From Gracilimonas sp034520725 (lineage in GTDB: Bacteria; Bacteroidota; Rhodothermia; Balneolales; Balneolaceae), in assembly GCA_034520725.1 (NCBI GenBank), contig JAXHNH010000009.1, positions 13,646 to 77,645 of the forward strand: a stretch of 64,000 nucleotides of DNA. The letters run 5' to 3'. A program made the position numbers and the translations under genes. This document shows positions 46,791 through 56,800 of this stretch, one piece after another (positions within the stretch are counted from its first letter, which is position 1; each line of letters opens with the position of its first letter). The notes beneath the pieces are model-generated. The model ran no database searches. It worked only from the letters and a program-made list of their open reading frames with translations, and was not told where the DNA came from.

Positions 46791-47219
46791 ATGGAAAAAT
46801 ACATGAAAGATCTTATCAAGGAATTTAAAGAGTTTGTTTCTCGGGGGAATGTAATTGAACTGGCCGTTGGATTGATCATGGCTACGTACTTTGGAGCTAT
46901 CGTCAAATCATTTGTGAATGATATCATCATGCCGCCGGTGGGATACCTTATTGCCGGGGTTGATTTTGCTGAACTCAAATTTCAGATCGCTGAGCGTACC
47001 TTAGCAGATGGTACACTCGAAGCTGTTACCATTAATTATGGAGCTTTCATCAACACTATCATTACTTTTGTGATAGTATCCGCAGCTATTTTTATAGTGG
47101 TAAGAGCCTACAACAATTTCATGAAAAAGGAAGAGGAAAAACCTACTCCCAAAACTGCGGCACCCAGTAAGGAAGAAATGCTGCTGACAGAGATCAGAGA
47201 TCTTTTGAAGAAATCATAG
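46791..47219 (+). CDS. mscL: Large-conductance mechanosensitive channel MscL
   Basis: Protects against hypo-osmotic shock. It is 142 residues. The N-terminal amphipathic helix KDLIKEFKEFVSRGNVIELA and TM1 GLIMATYFGAIVKSFVNDIIMPP are diagnostic. TM2 is INTIITFVIVSAAIFIVV, followed by a charged C-terminal helix ending in a Lys-rich tail. The start could also be the ATG four codons later. Confidence 0.95.
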   Translation: MEKYMKDLIKEFKEFVSRGNVIELAVGLIMATYFGAIVKSFVNDIIMPPVGYLIAGVDFAELKFQIAERTLADGTLEAVTINYGAFINTIITFVIVSAAIFIVVRAYNNFMKKEEEKPTPKTAAPSKEEMLLTEIRDLLKKS

Positions 47220-47264
47220 TACCCATCCAACTAAAACCTGATTCTAGAAAACTAAAGCCGACTT

Positions 47265-49316
47265 ATGAGTAAGAAAGACACATTAATTCCATTTGTTTCT
47301 GCTGATGATGATCTTCCACAAATTACCGTAAAAGCTGTGATCCTTGGGTTTTTACTCTCTGCCATTCTCGCCGGAGCAAACGCCTATTTGGGTTTGAAGG
47401 TTGGAATGACGGTTTCTGCATCCATTCCTGCTGCGGTTATCTCAATGGCAGTATTGAGGCTTTTCAAGGAATCCAATATCCTGGAAAATAACATCGTGCA
47501 AACGGCAGCCTCAGCGGGTGAATCATTAGCAGCGGGGGTTATTTTTACACTTCCTGCACTCATTCTGCTTAAATACTGGTTGGATTTTCCTTTTATGGAA
47601 ACGGCCGCAATAGCCATGTTTGGTGGAATTCTTGGCGTGTTGTTCACCATTCCGCTGCGGCGTGCATTGATCATAGAAAGTGAGCTTCAGTTTCCTGAGG
47701 GCGTTGCAACGGGTGAGGTTTTAAAAGCAGGAACCGAAGGCGGGAAAGGAATTAAAACCATTATTCAGGCAGGTGTCGCGGCTGCGTTATTCAAGTTGAG
47801 TCAAACCGGATTGAAAGTATTTGCAGGATCCGTTGGGGGCTCAGTAAAAGCCGGAAAGTCTATCTTTGGAATGGGAGCTGATCTTTCGGTGGCATTGCTG
47901 GCCGTTGGATATATTGTTGGTCTCAATATTGCTGTGTTGATCTTTGCTGGTGGGCTTATTTCCTGGCTGTTTGGCATTCCTATCTATATGGCTCTTTCAA
48001 GTCCTGAGGAGATCACTGCAATTGTAGGGGCTGCTGAAGGCTACGATGCTGCTCTTGCCATTTGGAGCCAAAAGATACGTTATATGGGTGTGGGTGCTAT
48101 GGTTGTAGGAGGTGTGTGGGCACTGATATCCTTGGCCAAACCACTGGTAGATGGCATTAAGTCATCCATGGCCGCCGTTAAGCAACTCAAAAAAGGTGGC
48201 AGTGCCAGTATTCCAAGAACCGAGCAGGATACCCCTATCAATATTGTGATATGGGGGGTGATTGGCCTGGCTATTCCGATCTTTATTGTATTCATATATG
48301 TGATCGACATTGAACATTTAGCGGTCAGTTCCGGAGCATACTGGACGGCTATTACTTTTGGTGTGGTATTCTCTTTATTTGCCGGATTTTTGTTCTCATC
48401 AGTGGCGGGTTATATGGCCGGTTTGGTAGGGTCATCCAATAATCCGATCTCGGGTGTTACCATTGCTACAGTATTGGCAACTTCTCTGTGCCTTCTGGCA
48501 ATTTTAGGAGGAGAAGTTGATTTTGCCGCAGACCTTGAAAAGGCTAAAAGTGCGGCTGCAGCTGCCATCATTGTGGGGGCGATGATCGCCTGCGCGGCGG
48601 CTCTTGCCGGAGATAACTTGCAGGATCTCAAAGCGGGTCAGATTGTTGGAGCTACACCCTATAAACAGCAGATCATGCAGATCGTGGGTGTTGTGGCCGC
48701 TGCTATTGTGATCGCACCGATACTGAGTTTGCTTTTCAATGCCTACGGGTTGGGTGGTGTCTTCCCAAGAGAGGGGATGAATCCACAGGAAATGTTGACG
48801 GCTCCACAGGCCACCCTTATGCAGGCTGTGGCAGAAGGCGTATTTGCACGAAATTTAGAATGGACGATGATCATTATTGGAGCCTTGATCGCAGTGGCTA
48901 TCATCATCCTGGATCAGGTCCTGAAAAGCAAAGGTTCCGAATTCAGAACACCGGTATTGGCTGTAGCTGTTGGGATCTATTTACCGGTTGAACTTTCTGT
49001 TCCGATCTTTATTGGTGGAATGATCGCGTGGGGTGCAGCGAAAGTGGTACGGAACAGAGCCCGAAAAGCGGGTGAAAACATTCAGGAGGCAGAGGGCAAT
49101 GCTGAAAGGAAAGGACTTTTGTTCTCATCAGGTTTGATCACGGGAGAAGCGTTGATCGGGATCATTTTAGCTATTCCGTTTGCTCTATTTGAAAGCACGG
49201 ATGCCCTTCGCATCATGCCAGAAGGGATGGAATGGCTAACCAGTCTACTGGGTATGGGTGCCGCTTTGTTCTTTATGATCTGGCTGTATAAAGTTGCGAT
49301 CAAGAAAGGGGATTAG
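47265..49316 (+). CDS. OPT-family oligopeptide/metal-chelate transporter
   Basis: A polytopic membrane protein of 683 residues with about 14-16 hydrophobic segments. The first, AVILGFLLSAILAGANAYLG, and the following LKVGMTVSASIPAAV match the prokaryotic OPT (YGSL/TIGR00728-like) family. The motif QFPEGVATGEVLKAG is also characteristic. Imports oligopeptides or metal-peptide complexes by proton symport. It lies 45 nt after mscL, possibly co-transcribed. Confidence 0.92.
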   Translation: MSKKDTLIPFVSADDDLPQITVKAVILGFLLSAILAGANAYLGLKVGMTVSASIPAAVISMAVLRLFKESNILENNIVQTAASAGESLAAGVIFTLPALILLKYWLDFPFMETAAIAMFGGILGVLFTIPLRRALIIESELQFPEGVATGEVLKAGTEGGKGIKTIIQAGVAAALFKLSQTGLKVFAGSVGGSVKAGKSIFGMGADLSVALLAVGYIVGLNIAVLIFAGGLISWLFGIPIYMALSSPEEITAIVGAAEGYDAALAIWSQKIRYMGVGAMVVGGVWALISLAKPLVDGIKSSMAAVKQLKKGGSASIPRTEQDTPINIVIWGVIGLAIPIFIVFIYVIDIEHLAVSSGAYWTAITFGVVFSLFAGFLFSSVAGYMAGLVGSSNNPISGVTIATVLATSLCLLAILGGEVDFAADLEKAKSAAAAAIIVGAMIACAAALAGDNLQDLKAGQIVGATPYKQQIMQIVGVVAAAIVIAPILSLLFNAYGLGGVFPREGMNPQEMLTAPQATLMQAVAEGVFARNLEWTMIIIGALIAVAIIILDQVLKSKGSEFRTPVLAVAVGIYLPVELSVPIFIGGMIAWGAAKVVRNRARKAGENIQEAEGNAERKGLLFSSGLITGEALIGIILAIPFALFESTDALRIMPEGMEWLTSLLGMGAALFFMIWLYKVAIKKGD

Positions 49317-49324
49317 AAATAATC

Positions 49325-50137
49325 CTATTTATCGAGGCTGACTACATCTACAGTGGTCAGTTCCTTTCCTAAGAAACGTTCTGCCAGTTCGTGAAAGCGT
49401 TGTGGACGATCACTGACATAACAGTGAAAATTTCCGCCATCGTTATTCAGGAGATCCATTTCAGCCAGTTTCTGTTTGGCTGATGCTGCAATGGATTCGG
49501 CTGAATCAATGATCTTCACATTTTTGTCTTTCAGGATCTGAGGAATGGTTTTTTTAAACAGCGGATAATGCGTGCAGCCAAGTATCAGCGTTTGTATTCC
49601 TGAATTATCAAAATGATCAAGGTAGTGGTGCAAGGTCTGAATGGCTACATCGTTGTCGATCCAGCCTTCTTCAGCCAATGGTACCAGCATGGGGCAGGCC
49701 TGCTGATCAACTTTTATGGTTGAGTCAAAGGCATGGATGGATTCCACGTAAGCTTTGGAATTTATAGTTCCAAGAGTGCCGATAACACCAATGTTCTTAT
49801 GTTCAGGCATCTCCACGGCAGTTCGAGTACCGGCCGTAATTACATCTAACACCGGAATATCACCGGCTGCCTGTATGATCTCCTCTTTTGCAGAAGCAGA
49901 TACCGTATTGCAGGCGATCAGGATCATCTTCACCCCGCGCTTCATTAAGAAATTGGTGATCTGAAGCGCATAGGTGCGAACCGTTTCCTCCGATTTAATT
50001 CCATAGGGAACCCGGGCGGTATCCCCAAAATAGATGATATCTTCGTCAGGTAATGCGTCGATGACGGCTTTAGCAACGGTAAGACCGCCAATACCTGAGT
50101 CAAAAATGCCTATTGGAGCTTTCTTTAAATCTTGCAA
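49325..50137 (-). CDS. murI: Glutamate racemase
   Basis: Provides D-glutamate for peptidoglycan. It is 270 residues. The two catalytic Cys are in LIACNTVSA and LILGCTHYPLF; the N-terminal IFDSGIGGLTVAKAV and YFGDTARVPYG are conserved. It is convergent with the OPT gene (8 nt apart) and divergent from the TonB receptor. Confidence 0.96.
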   Translation of the reverse strand: MQDLKKAPIGIFDSGIGGLTVAKAVIDALPDEDIIYFGDTARVPYGIKSEETVRTYALQITNFLMKRGVKMILIACNTVSASAKEEIIQAAGDIPVLDVITAGTRTAVEMPEHKNIGVIGTLGTINSKAYVESIHAFDSTIKVDQQACPMLVPLAEEGWIDNDVAIQTLHHYLDHFDNSGIQTLILGCTHYPLFKKTIPQILKDKNVKIIDSAESIAASAKQKLAEMDLLNNDGGNFHCYVSDRPQRFHELAERFLGKELTTVDVVSLDK

Positions 50138-50218
50138 AATTTGTAGGATGTGGAATTAATTATTGATGGAAGGTATTCAATTCTTAAATCTTAATTCAAG
50201 CATTTGTACTTTGTTCCT

Positions 50219-52297
50219 ATGAACAAAATAATTTCGTTATCAGTAGTATTTATAATTTTACCATTTTCATTGTTTGGACAGACCGATCCAGATACTCTCA
50301 AAGGTGATCTGGGTGATATTGTTGTTGTCGGTTATGAGGGAAACAGAAGTCTCATGGAAACCCCGGGAGCCATTTCAAATATCAGGGCTGAGCGCATATC
50401 AGGTTTTGATGAAAGCTCTATGGTGTATGGCCTGAATTCGGTACCGGGTGTCAGGATCGAGCAACGGGCGCCGGGAAGTTATCGGGTGGCCATCAGGGGA
50501 AGTTCACTTCGTGCTCCCTTTGGTGTTCGCAATGTCAAGATCTACTGGAATGATATACCTTTCACAGAACCTTCAGGCAGTACACCGTTAAATTTATTGG
50601 ATGTTATCAATATGCAGGAAGCGGAGGTTATCAAGGGGCCAGCCGGTAGTATTTACGGTGCAGGAAACGGAGGAGCTATATTATTTAACAGTCGGCAAAG
50701 CAACCGGAATGTGGTTGGTGCAGGCGCTATGATAGGTTCATACGGTTTGAACCGATATACTGCTTATGCTGAGCAACAAACTGACAGGGCTAATTTGAGG
50801 TTCAATTATTCGAGTCAAAGTTCCGATGGCTACAGGGAACAATCATTTTTAGAAAGGCAGACAGCCGAGCTTTCATCAAGATTTCAGCTGAATGACAAAC
50901 AGGTTATCAAAACCAGTTTTTTGTATTCCGATCTGTATTATGGCATTCCGGGTGGATTGACCCTACAGCAATATCAGGAAGATCCAAGTCAGGCCAGGCA
51001 GGGTAATCCATTTGTGCTGGGCAGTGTTGAGGCCAACGCAAGTATCGATCAGCAGGCTTTCCTTGCAGGAATCAGCCATGACGTAGAGATCAACAAGAAT
51101 CTTTCAAATCTGACAACACTATATGGCACCTTCAGTGCATTTGAAAATCCATTCAACCTCGATTACAAAAAAGACAGCCGTAAAACGGGAGGCGGAAGAA
51201 CCCGTTTTTATCTGGATACCGACATTGGTGAGGTGAGAACCCGGTTTACCTTTGGGGGTGAATATCAGGCTGCAAATTACGCTGCCCGGAATTATGAAAA
51301 TGAAGGTGGAGTAACAGGTGACCTAAATTTTGATGATGAGATAAAGTTACAGTCATCCCTGCTGTTTTTGAATACTGAAGTGGATCTGCCAAATGATATA
51401 TACTTGACTGCAGGTCTTAGTTATAATCGATTGAAGTATAAACTGAACCGATTAGCAACTAATTTACAGGATGACAATACAGGCGTTGCGGAAAAATCTT
51501 TTGACCCTGAGATCATTCCAAGAATTGGTTTGGTCAAAAAGTTTTCAAAAAGTTTGTCGGTTCACGGAAGTATCAGCTATGGATTTTCACCTCCAACCAT
51601 CGAAGAATTCAGAACCAATGAGGGTAGTATTGCATTAGACCTGGAAGCGGAACAGGGAACTAATTATGAAGCAGGTTTCAGGGGAAGCTTTCCGCAAGCC
51701 CGATTTAGTTACGATATAACCGGATTCATTTTCAAGCTAAGTGAAACGATAGTTCAGCAACCCTCTGACAGGAATTCGACCGTGGTTTTTGAAAATACCG
51801 GAGCTACCGATCAGTATGGTATTGAAGTTGCAACAAGCTGGCAGGTCATCCAAAACAGGGACCAATTTATTGAAGGATTGGCCTGGGATATTTCATACAG
51901 TTATCATGACTTTAGTTTTGTGGATTACCAAAAGGAAGGTGAGGATTATTCCGGCAATGAACTGACCGGGGTAGCACCACATACTTTGAATTCCAGCTGG
52001 AAACTAGACATGGCTGCCGGTTTTTATTTGAACCTGAACTATAATTTCACCGATGAGATCCCACTGAACGATGCTAATACAGTCTACTCAGAGGCCTATC
52101 ATCTGTTGCAAAGCAAGGTGGGATACAGGATGGAGCTTTTAGAAAATTTAAACCTGAATGTTTTCTTTGGGATCGATAATCTGCTGGATGAAAAGTACAG
52201 CCTTGGAAATGATCTGAATGCCTTTGGAAATCGTTTTTATCAGCCGGCAGCACCTCGAAATTGGTTTGGTGGTGTGAAACTGAATGTTGAATTATGA
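50219..52297 (+). CDS. TonB-dependent outer-membrane receptor (FecA-like)
   Basis: Signal peptide (about 20 residues, ending SLFGQ), then a plug domain with DIVVVGYEGNRSLMETPGAIS, LNSVPGVRIEQRAPGSYRVA and VIKGPAGSIYGAGNGG, and a 22-strand-type barrel ending in an aromatic-rich C-terminus (APRNWFGGVKLNVEL). The ATG at 50219 is chosen over a TTG at 50204. It probably takes up an iron chelate; the ligand is unknown. A TACTTTG box ends 5 nt before the ATG, so it too may be close to leaderless. Confidence 0.92.
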   Translation: MNKIISLSVVFIILPFSLFGQTDPDTLKGDLGDIVVVGYEGNRSLMETPGAISNIRAERISGFDESSMVYGLNSVPGVRIEQRAPGSYRVAIRGSSLRAPFGVRNVKIYWNDIPFTEPSGSTPLNLLDVINMQEAEVIKGPAGSIYGAGNGGAILFNSRQSNRNVVGAGAMIGSYGLNRYTAYAEQQTDRANLRFNYSSQSSDGYREQSFLERQTAELSSRFQLNDKQVIKTSFLYSDLYYGIPGGLTLQQYQEDPSQARQGNPFVLGSVEANASIDQQAFLAGISHDVEINKNLSNLTTLYGTFSAFENPFNLDYKKDSRKTGGGRTRFYLDTDIGEVRTRFTFGGEYQAANYAARNYENEGGVTGDLNFDDEIKLQSSLLFLNTEVDLPNDIYLTAGLSYNRLKYKLNRLATNLQDDNTGVAEKSFDPEIIPRIGLVKKFSKSLSVHGSISYGFSPPTIEEFRTNEGSIALDLEAEQGTNYEAGFRGSFPQARFSYDITGFIFKLSETIVQQPSDRNSTVVFENTGATDQYGIEVATSWQVIQNRDQFIEGLAWDISYSYHDFSFVDYQKEGEDYSGNELTGVAPHTLNSSWKLDMAAGFYLNLNYNFTDEIPLNDANTVYSEAYHLLQSKVGYRMELLENLNLNVFFGIDNLLDEKYSLGNDLNAFGNRFYQPAAPRNWFGGVKLNVEL

Positions 52298-52299
52298 CA

Positions 52300-52335
52300 T
52301 GGATTCGCCACGCCGCAGAGCAACAGGAGCAAGTC
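52300..52335. repeat. Degenerate GCAGAGCG-type repeat, copy D
   Basis: The segment CGCCACGCCGCAGAGCAACAGGAGCAAGT keeps the loop word GCAGAGC and an AGGAGC/AGT-like right side, but its stem is broken. It looks like a decayed member of the 13.4/42.2 kb family, again at a convergent gene junction. Confidence 0.4.
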
Positions 52336-52358
52336 TAAAACTGTAATCGCCAAGATCT

Positions 52359-53615
52359 TTACAGACGAGGATTTACTACGTTGTTGTAGATTGAACCAAA
52401 TGAAAATGACAGACCAAATCTCACCTCGTAAGAATAAGAAGTAAACCGCTGACGAAGATCAAGAAGTTGTTCAGCATCCGTAATGTCGCCTGCAGGTATA
52501 GATAATTGATTACGGATCCATGCATATTCACCGGACACGTAAATAGAAAAACCCCTGTATATCCTAAAGTTAAGTCGTGATTCAGTTACCAGTCTGTTCT
52601 TACTCAAATCATGCATGTAAGCTGATGCATTGATTTCAGTCCGGAATTCTCCCCAAGGCTGAGTAAATCGGATGTTAGATCTAAGCTGATGTTCAAGTAG
52701 AAACTCAGATGACTTTCCATAGATGGTCTTTTCGTTATAGTCATTGTAACCACCTGTGAAACGGTATAGAAATGTAATTTCGCGTTCCGTAAATTCCTCG
52801 TATGGAAAAACACTGTACTCCAATGCGAGGCTCCCATCTGCTAAGAGCGCAAGATTATCGCGTGTTGAAGAACGTAAGTTTGATGAACCTCCGACAGACC
52901 AATGATTAGATAAACTTTTTACAACCAGTAGATCAGCTGTACGGCTTTCGGTGTTAAAAGTACGAGTTGTATCATCATCCGTGAATTTCCGACGTTCATA
53001 ATATTGTTGTATTTCAAATTCCACCTTCCAGTCAGGGGTAATTCTTTCGGCTTTAGCATTACCTCGTAAAGAAAATTCTTTTTCAGATTCTTCGCCTTCC
53101 AGGTCCATATCTGTATTTATTTCAAATACCCAAAAATCCCAATCATCTATTGTCTGTGTCTCATCTTGTACTTCACTGGGAATATAATTGATCGTTAAGT
53201 TTTCAGAAACAGGTAGGTTAGCTAAGAAAAAGAATAAACCCTTTTTTATGTAGTCATTGAGGCCGTTTCTGATCTCATCATCTGTGTCTGATTCTGCAGA
53301 ATAATAGGTTAAATTTCTGCTCAAATCAGTGAACTCGTTTTTTCCAATAAATTGAAGCGTAAATTTTTGTCCACCGCTGCCAGTTTGTTGTGTAGTTATC
53401 ATAAGTTGAAGGTCAGCTTCATCCTTATTCCTAACGTAATTAATGAATGGGATCTTTTCTCGAATGTAAGATTCATCGCAACGCCATGTGCGGCAATCCA
53501 AGAATACATCTATTGTTTCGTTTGGAGTATCAGACGAACTTTGAGCAATCGAAACTTTTGATGGTAACAGAAAAAAAAGTATAAAAGAAAAAAAGAAGGA
53601 TCTCTTGAGAACCAT
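52359..53615 (-). CDS. Exported beta-barrel-like protein, unknown function
   Basis: About 418 residues from the ATG at 53615 (the frame opens earlier, at 53738). A signal peptide ends SKVSIAQ. The N-terminal part has VFLDCRTWRCDESYIREKI with two Cys, then a region ending FTLQFIGKN. The second half alternates charged and aromatic strand-like segments (FLLEHQLRSNIRFTQ, NFRIYRGFSIYVSGEYAW) and ends SFSFGSIYNNVVNPRL, suggesting an outer-membrane barrel. I do not recognise the family. It is 205 nt downstream of the LTD gene on the same strand. Confidence 0.65.
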   Translation of the reverse strand: MVLKRSFFFSFILFFLLPSKVSIAQSSSDTPNETIDVFLDCRTWRCDESYIREKIPFINYVRNKDEADLQLMITTQQTGSGGQKFTLQFIGKNEFTDLSRNLTYYSAESDTDDEIRNGLNDYIKKGLFFFLANLPVSENLTINYIPSEVQDETQTIDDWDFWVFEINTDMDLEGEESEKEFSLRGNAKAERITPDWKVEFEIQQYYERRKFTDDDTTRTFNTESRTADLLVVKSLSNHWSVGGSSNLRSSTRDNLALLADGSLALEYSVFPYEEFTEREITFLYRFTGGYNDYNEKTIYGKSSEFLLEHQLRSNIRFTQPWGEFRTEINASAYMHDLSKNRLVTESRLNFRIYRGFSIYVSGEYAWIRNQLSIPAGDITDAEQLLDLRQRFTSYSYEVRFGLSFSFGSIYNNVVNPRL

Positions 53616-53820
53616 TAAATCAAGAAAGGTGTGAATTATTTCTGACTCCTTAAAAAAAAGTAACGGCATCCAATAGAGTTTGAGGCGAATGTTTTTATTT
53701 ATATAAGTACTATTAATGTATATAATTAACGACCGCAACCATCTAAAATCATGTAAAGACTATGTGATGATATTAGTGGTGTTTTTGTTGCGCCTAAAAC
53801 ATCATTAAAATACTATAAGT

Positions 53821-56800
53821 TCACTGAAATTTTCTTGCCAGTACTACAGTATTTTTAAAAGTCTTATTTTTCCCGTTAGCACTGTTGTAAGCTTCAAAGA
53901 GTATAATATAGATCCCAACTCGATTTTTCTTACGCTCGTCGGTAAGCCCATCCCATATAAGTGATCCCTCAAATCCTGCCGGCTTGCCATCAGCCAACTG
54001 CTTAACCTGTCGCCCATAGCGATCAAATATTCTGACTCTGAGCAGATAATCTGATTCATCAAGCTTGTAGTTTAAAAACAGGTTGTCTTCAAAGCCATCA
54101 TCATCTGGAGAAAATGGATTGGGTGTGAATGCTAAACCGGTCGCTACCGGGGTTGATCCTGCGATTTGGTAAATCGAATTTTGTTCAGCGGGCGTGCCTC
54201 CATTTACTCGTGTGCTGGAACTCCAGTTGGAATCATCATTACCCGGTCCGTTGGGATCAATTCGTTCAAGAGCTACTCCGTCAGTATCAAAGAGATTCGG
54301 GTTATGCCAGCTTTCGTCATAGAAAACTGAATCGATAGCAACCTTGGTGCTGTCAGCTATATAGATGGCATCATCGGTTGAAGCTAAACTAAGACTGGAA
54401 CGGTCTATTCTAATCTTAAACTCTTCTGTTGAACCCGATATTTCAAAGAATTTGGCCAGCCGGCTATTGTCAAATTCAGTGGCCTGATCTTCTGCATAGA
54501 TCAACACATAATTATTTGAAGGAATCCATTTGTATTGTGAGGATACCGGATCGATGGGCCGGACCTCATTGTTCTCATCCGGTGCATCATGCAGGAATAA
54601 TCCCTCGAGTGAAATCGCATAATCCGATCGGTTGTAAAGCTCGATATACTCTGTTTGATCCGGAAGGTTATCTTCAGAATCGGCCAAAGGGTCGAACATG
54701 ATCTCGTTGATGACAACGGAGCCCGGTGTGAGTGGTTGTGAAACCTCAATGCTGAGTTCATTGCTGACGTTTCCCCGATAATCTTCAATATTTGAAATGC
54801 TAAGATTCAGGGCTTTACCCAAACCTGCTGCCACCGGACCGGCAATGATCTGATTACCGTTGTCAGGATCAAAATCATAGATCGAAAGAGAACTTTCGTT
54901 GACCGATAAGATTGCGTTATTAGGAACCACGAACTCAGAGAATATCAGTGATATTCGGTCATTGTCAATAGTTTTGGCAAAGATAACTTGTGGTGGGTCC
55001 TGATCCGGTTCAAACACAGAACTCTGTGTTCCAGCCGTATTGCCAGATTGGGCTATACTGCTTGCCCAGTTATTTAGGTCGTTGGAAGCCGAAAGGGGAT
55101 CTTTTCTTTCAAGGGATACACCCGGTGAATCTCCTCCCCAGTTGTTCTTATAACTCACACTGTCGATAACCATTCCGGATCCATTTTTAATGACCACCAC
55201 GTCATCATTGTCGTTTAAGGAAGGGAACCTAGGAAGGTAAACGACATTACCGTTCAGCATACCATTGATTGTTTGTGTTTTTGCAGCAGTGAAATTTTCG
55301 GTATCCGTCAGTATCAGATATTCTCCGCTTTTGATCTGCGTACCGAAAGGTAAGGTAGTGGAATTGGCCGCATCAGCAAATGTCCAGTTACTCAGGTCAA
55401 AATTTTTGGCACTTTGGTTATACAGCTCTACAAACTCAGGTGAATCACCGGTTAGTCGCCTGTACAGGATCTCATTCACTATGATATCACCCGGCAAAGC
55501 ATTTGAAAACTGAGTGAATTCTATATTCACATTTGCTGTGCTCTGCAGGTTACCAAAAATGTCCAGCTGATCCTGTATACTGATGCTGTAAATAGTGCCG
55601 TCAGTCAAAGTAGAAGAAAGAGCGATAGATATCACATTTCCCTCTGTTTGGAGTATAGCATCAATCGAAATATTTGGGGAAATAGTATAGTTTGAGGTAT
55701 TCGTAGCCGGACCGGTTTGAATACGTTCATTGTAACGCAGACGTAAAGTATCTGTGCCAACGGTAAAAGCCTGAATTATGAGCGGTGGATCAGTATCAGG
55801 GGCAATGTCGTTTAGGGTGCCGGGAGTGGCAAGATCCGGGGATGGTGAATCGCCCCAGTTCTCTGAATATATGGAAGGAGCTACAGGGTCAAGTCGCTCT
55901 AAAGAAACCTGATCACCACCCCAATCAGAGAGGTATGTCAGTGAATCGATCAGCGTACCGTTTTGATCTCTTATCACAATGTCATCAGAGCTGTTGTTTA
56001 GTGATGGGAAGGCGGTACCGAGAACTAAAATATTTTTGTCGGAGAATTGGTCATAAAGGGAGCTGTCAGGGACAAGGATTACATATCCTCCCTGTACCAA
56101 CTCAGTATTGGAATTCGCGATCGTTCGCCGATTTCCCGTGTTATCATTCAGGGTCCAGTTTTGCAGGTCAATGTTCTTGTCGCTTTTGTTGTAAAGTTCG
56201 ATGAACTCAGAATATGCAATAGCCGGATCGTACATGAATTCATTGATCACAACATCACCGGAATCGGCTTCCTGAATATCTATCAGGAAAAAGAGTCGTG
56301 ACAGTGAACCGGCGATATTTCCAAATATATCGGCCTGATCCTGAATGGATAATTCATAGGTTGCCCCAAGATCCTGCTTCGGCAGCGAGTATTGAAATTG
56401 AATGATGACGGTATCCGGTTCCAAAAAAGTGACGCTTGATATTGGAGGAACCTGATCTGCAATTTCAGTCGGGGCCGTTAGTTCATAGTTGGCAATGTTT
56501 TCAGCTGAGGATAATTGTATTCGCTCAGTAAACAGAACTTGTAATGTGCTTTCGTCGATAACATTTAGGTTAACAATATTAGGAGCAATCACATCCTCTG
56601 GGATGAGATTCTCACTTCCCGGAGTTCCGAATTCAGGTGAAGGGGAGTTCCCCCAGTTTTCTTTGTAAATGGAAGGTGCGGTTGGGTCCCTTCGTTCGAG
56701 GGCCACATTTTCACCTCCCCAGTTTCTCTCATATTGCAGGGAATCGGCAACTGCACCGACAGAGGTAAATAGCCTGACCTGATCTGAAGTAGTACTGTTA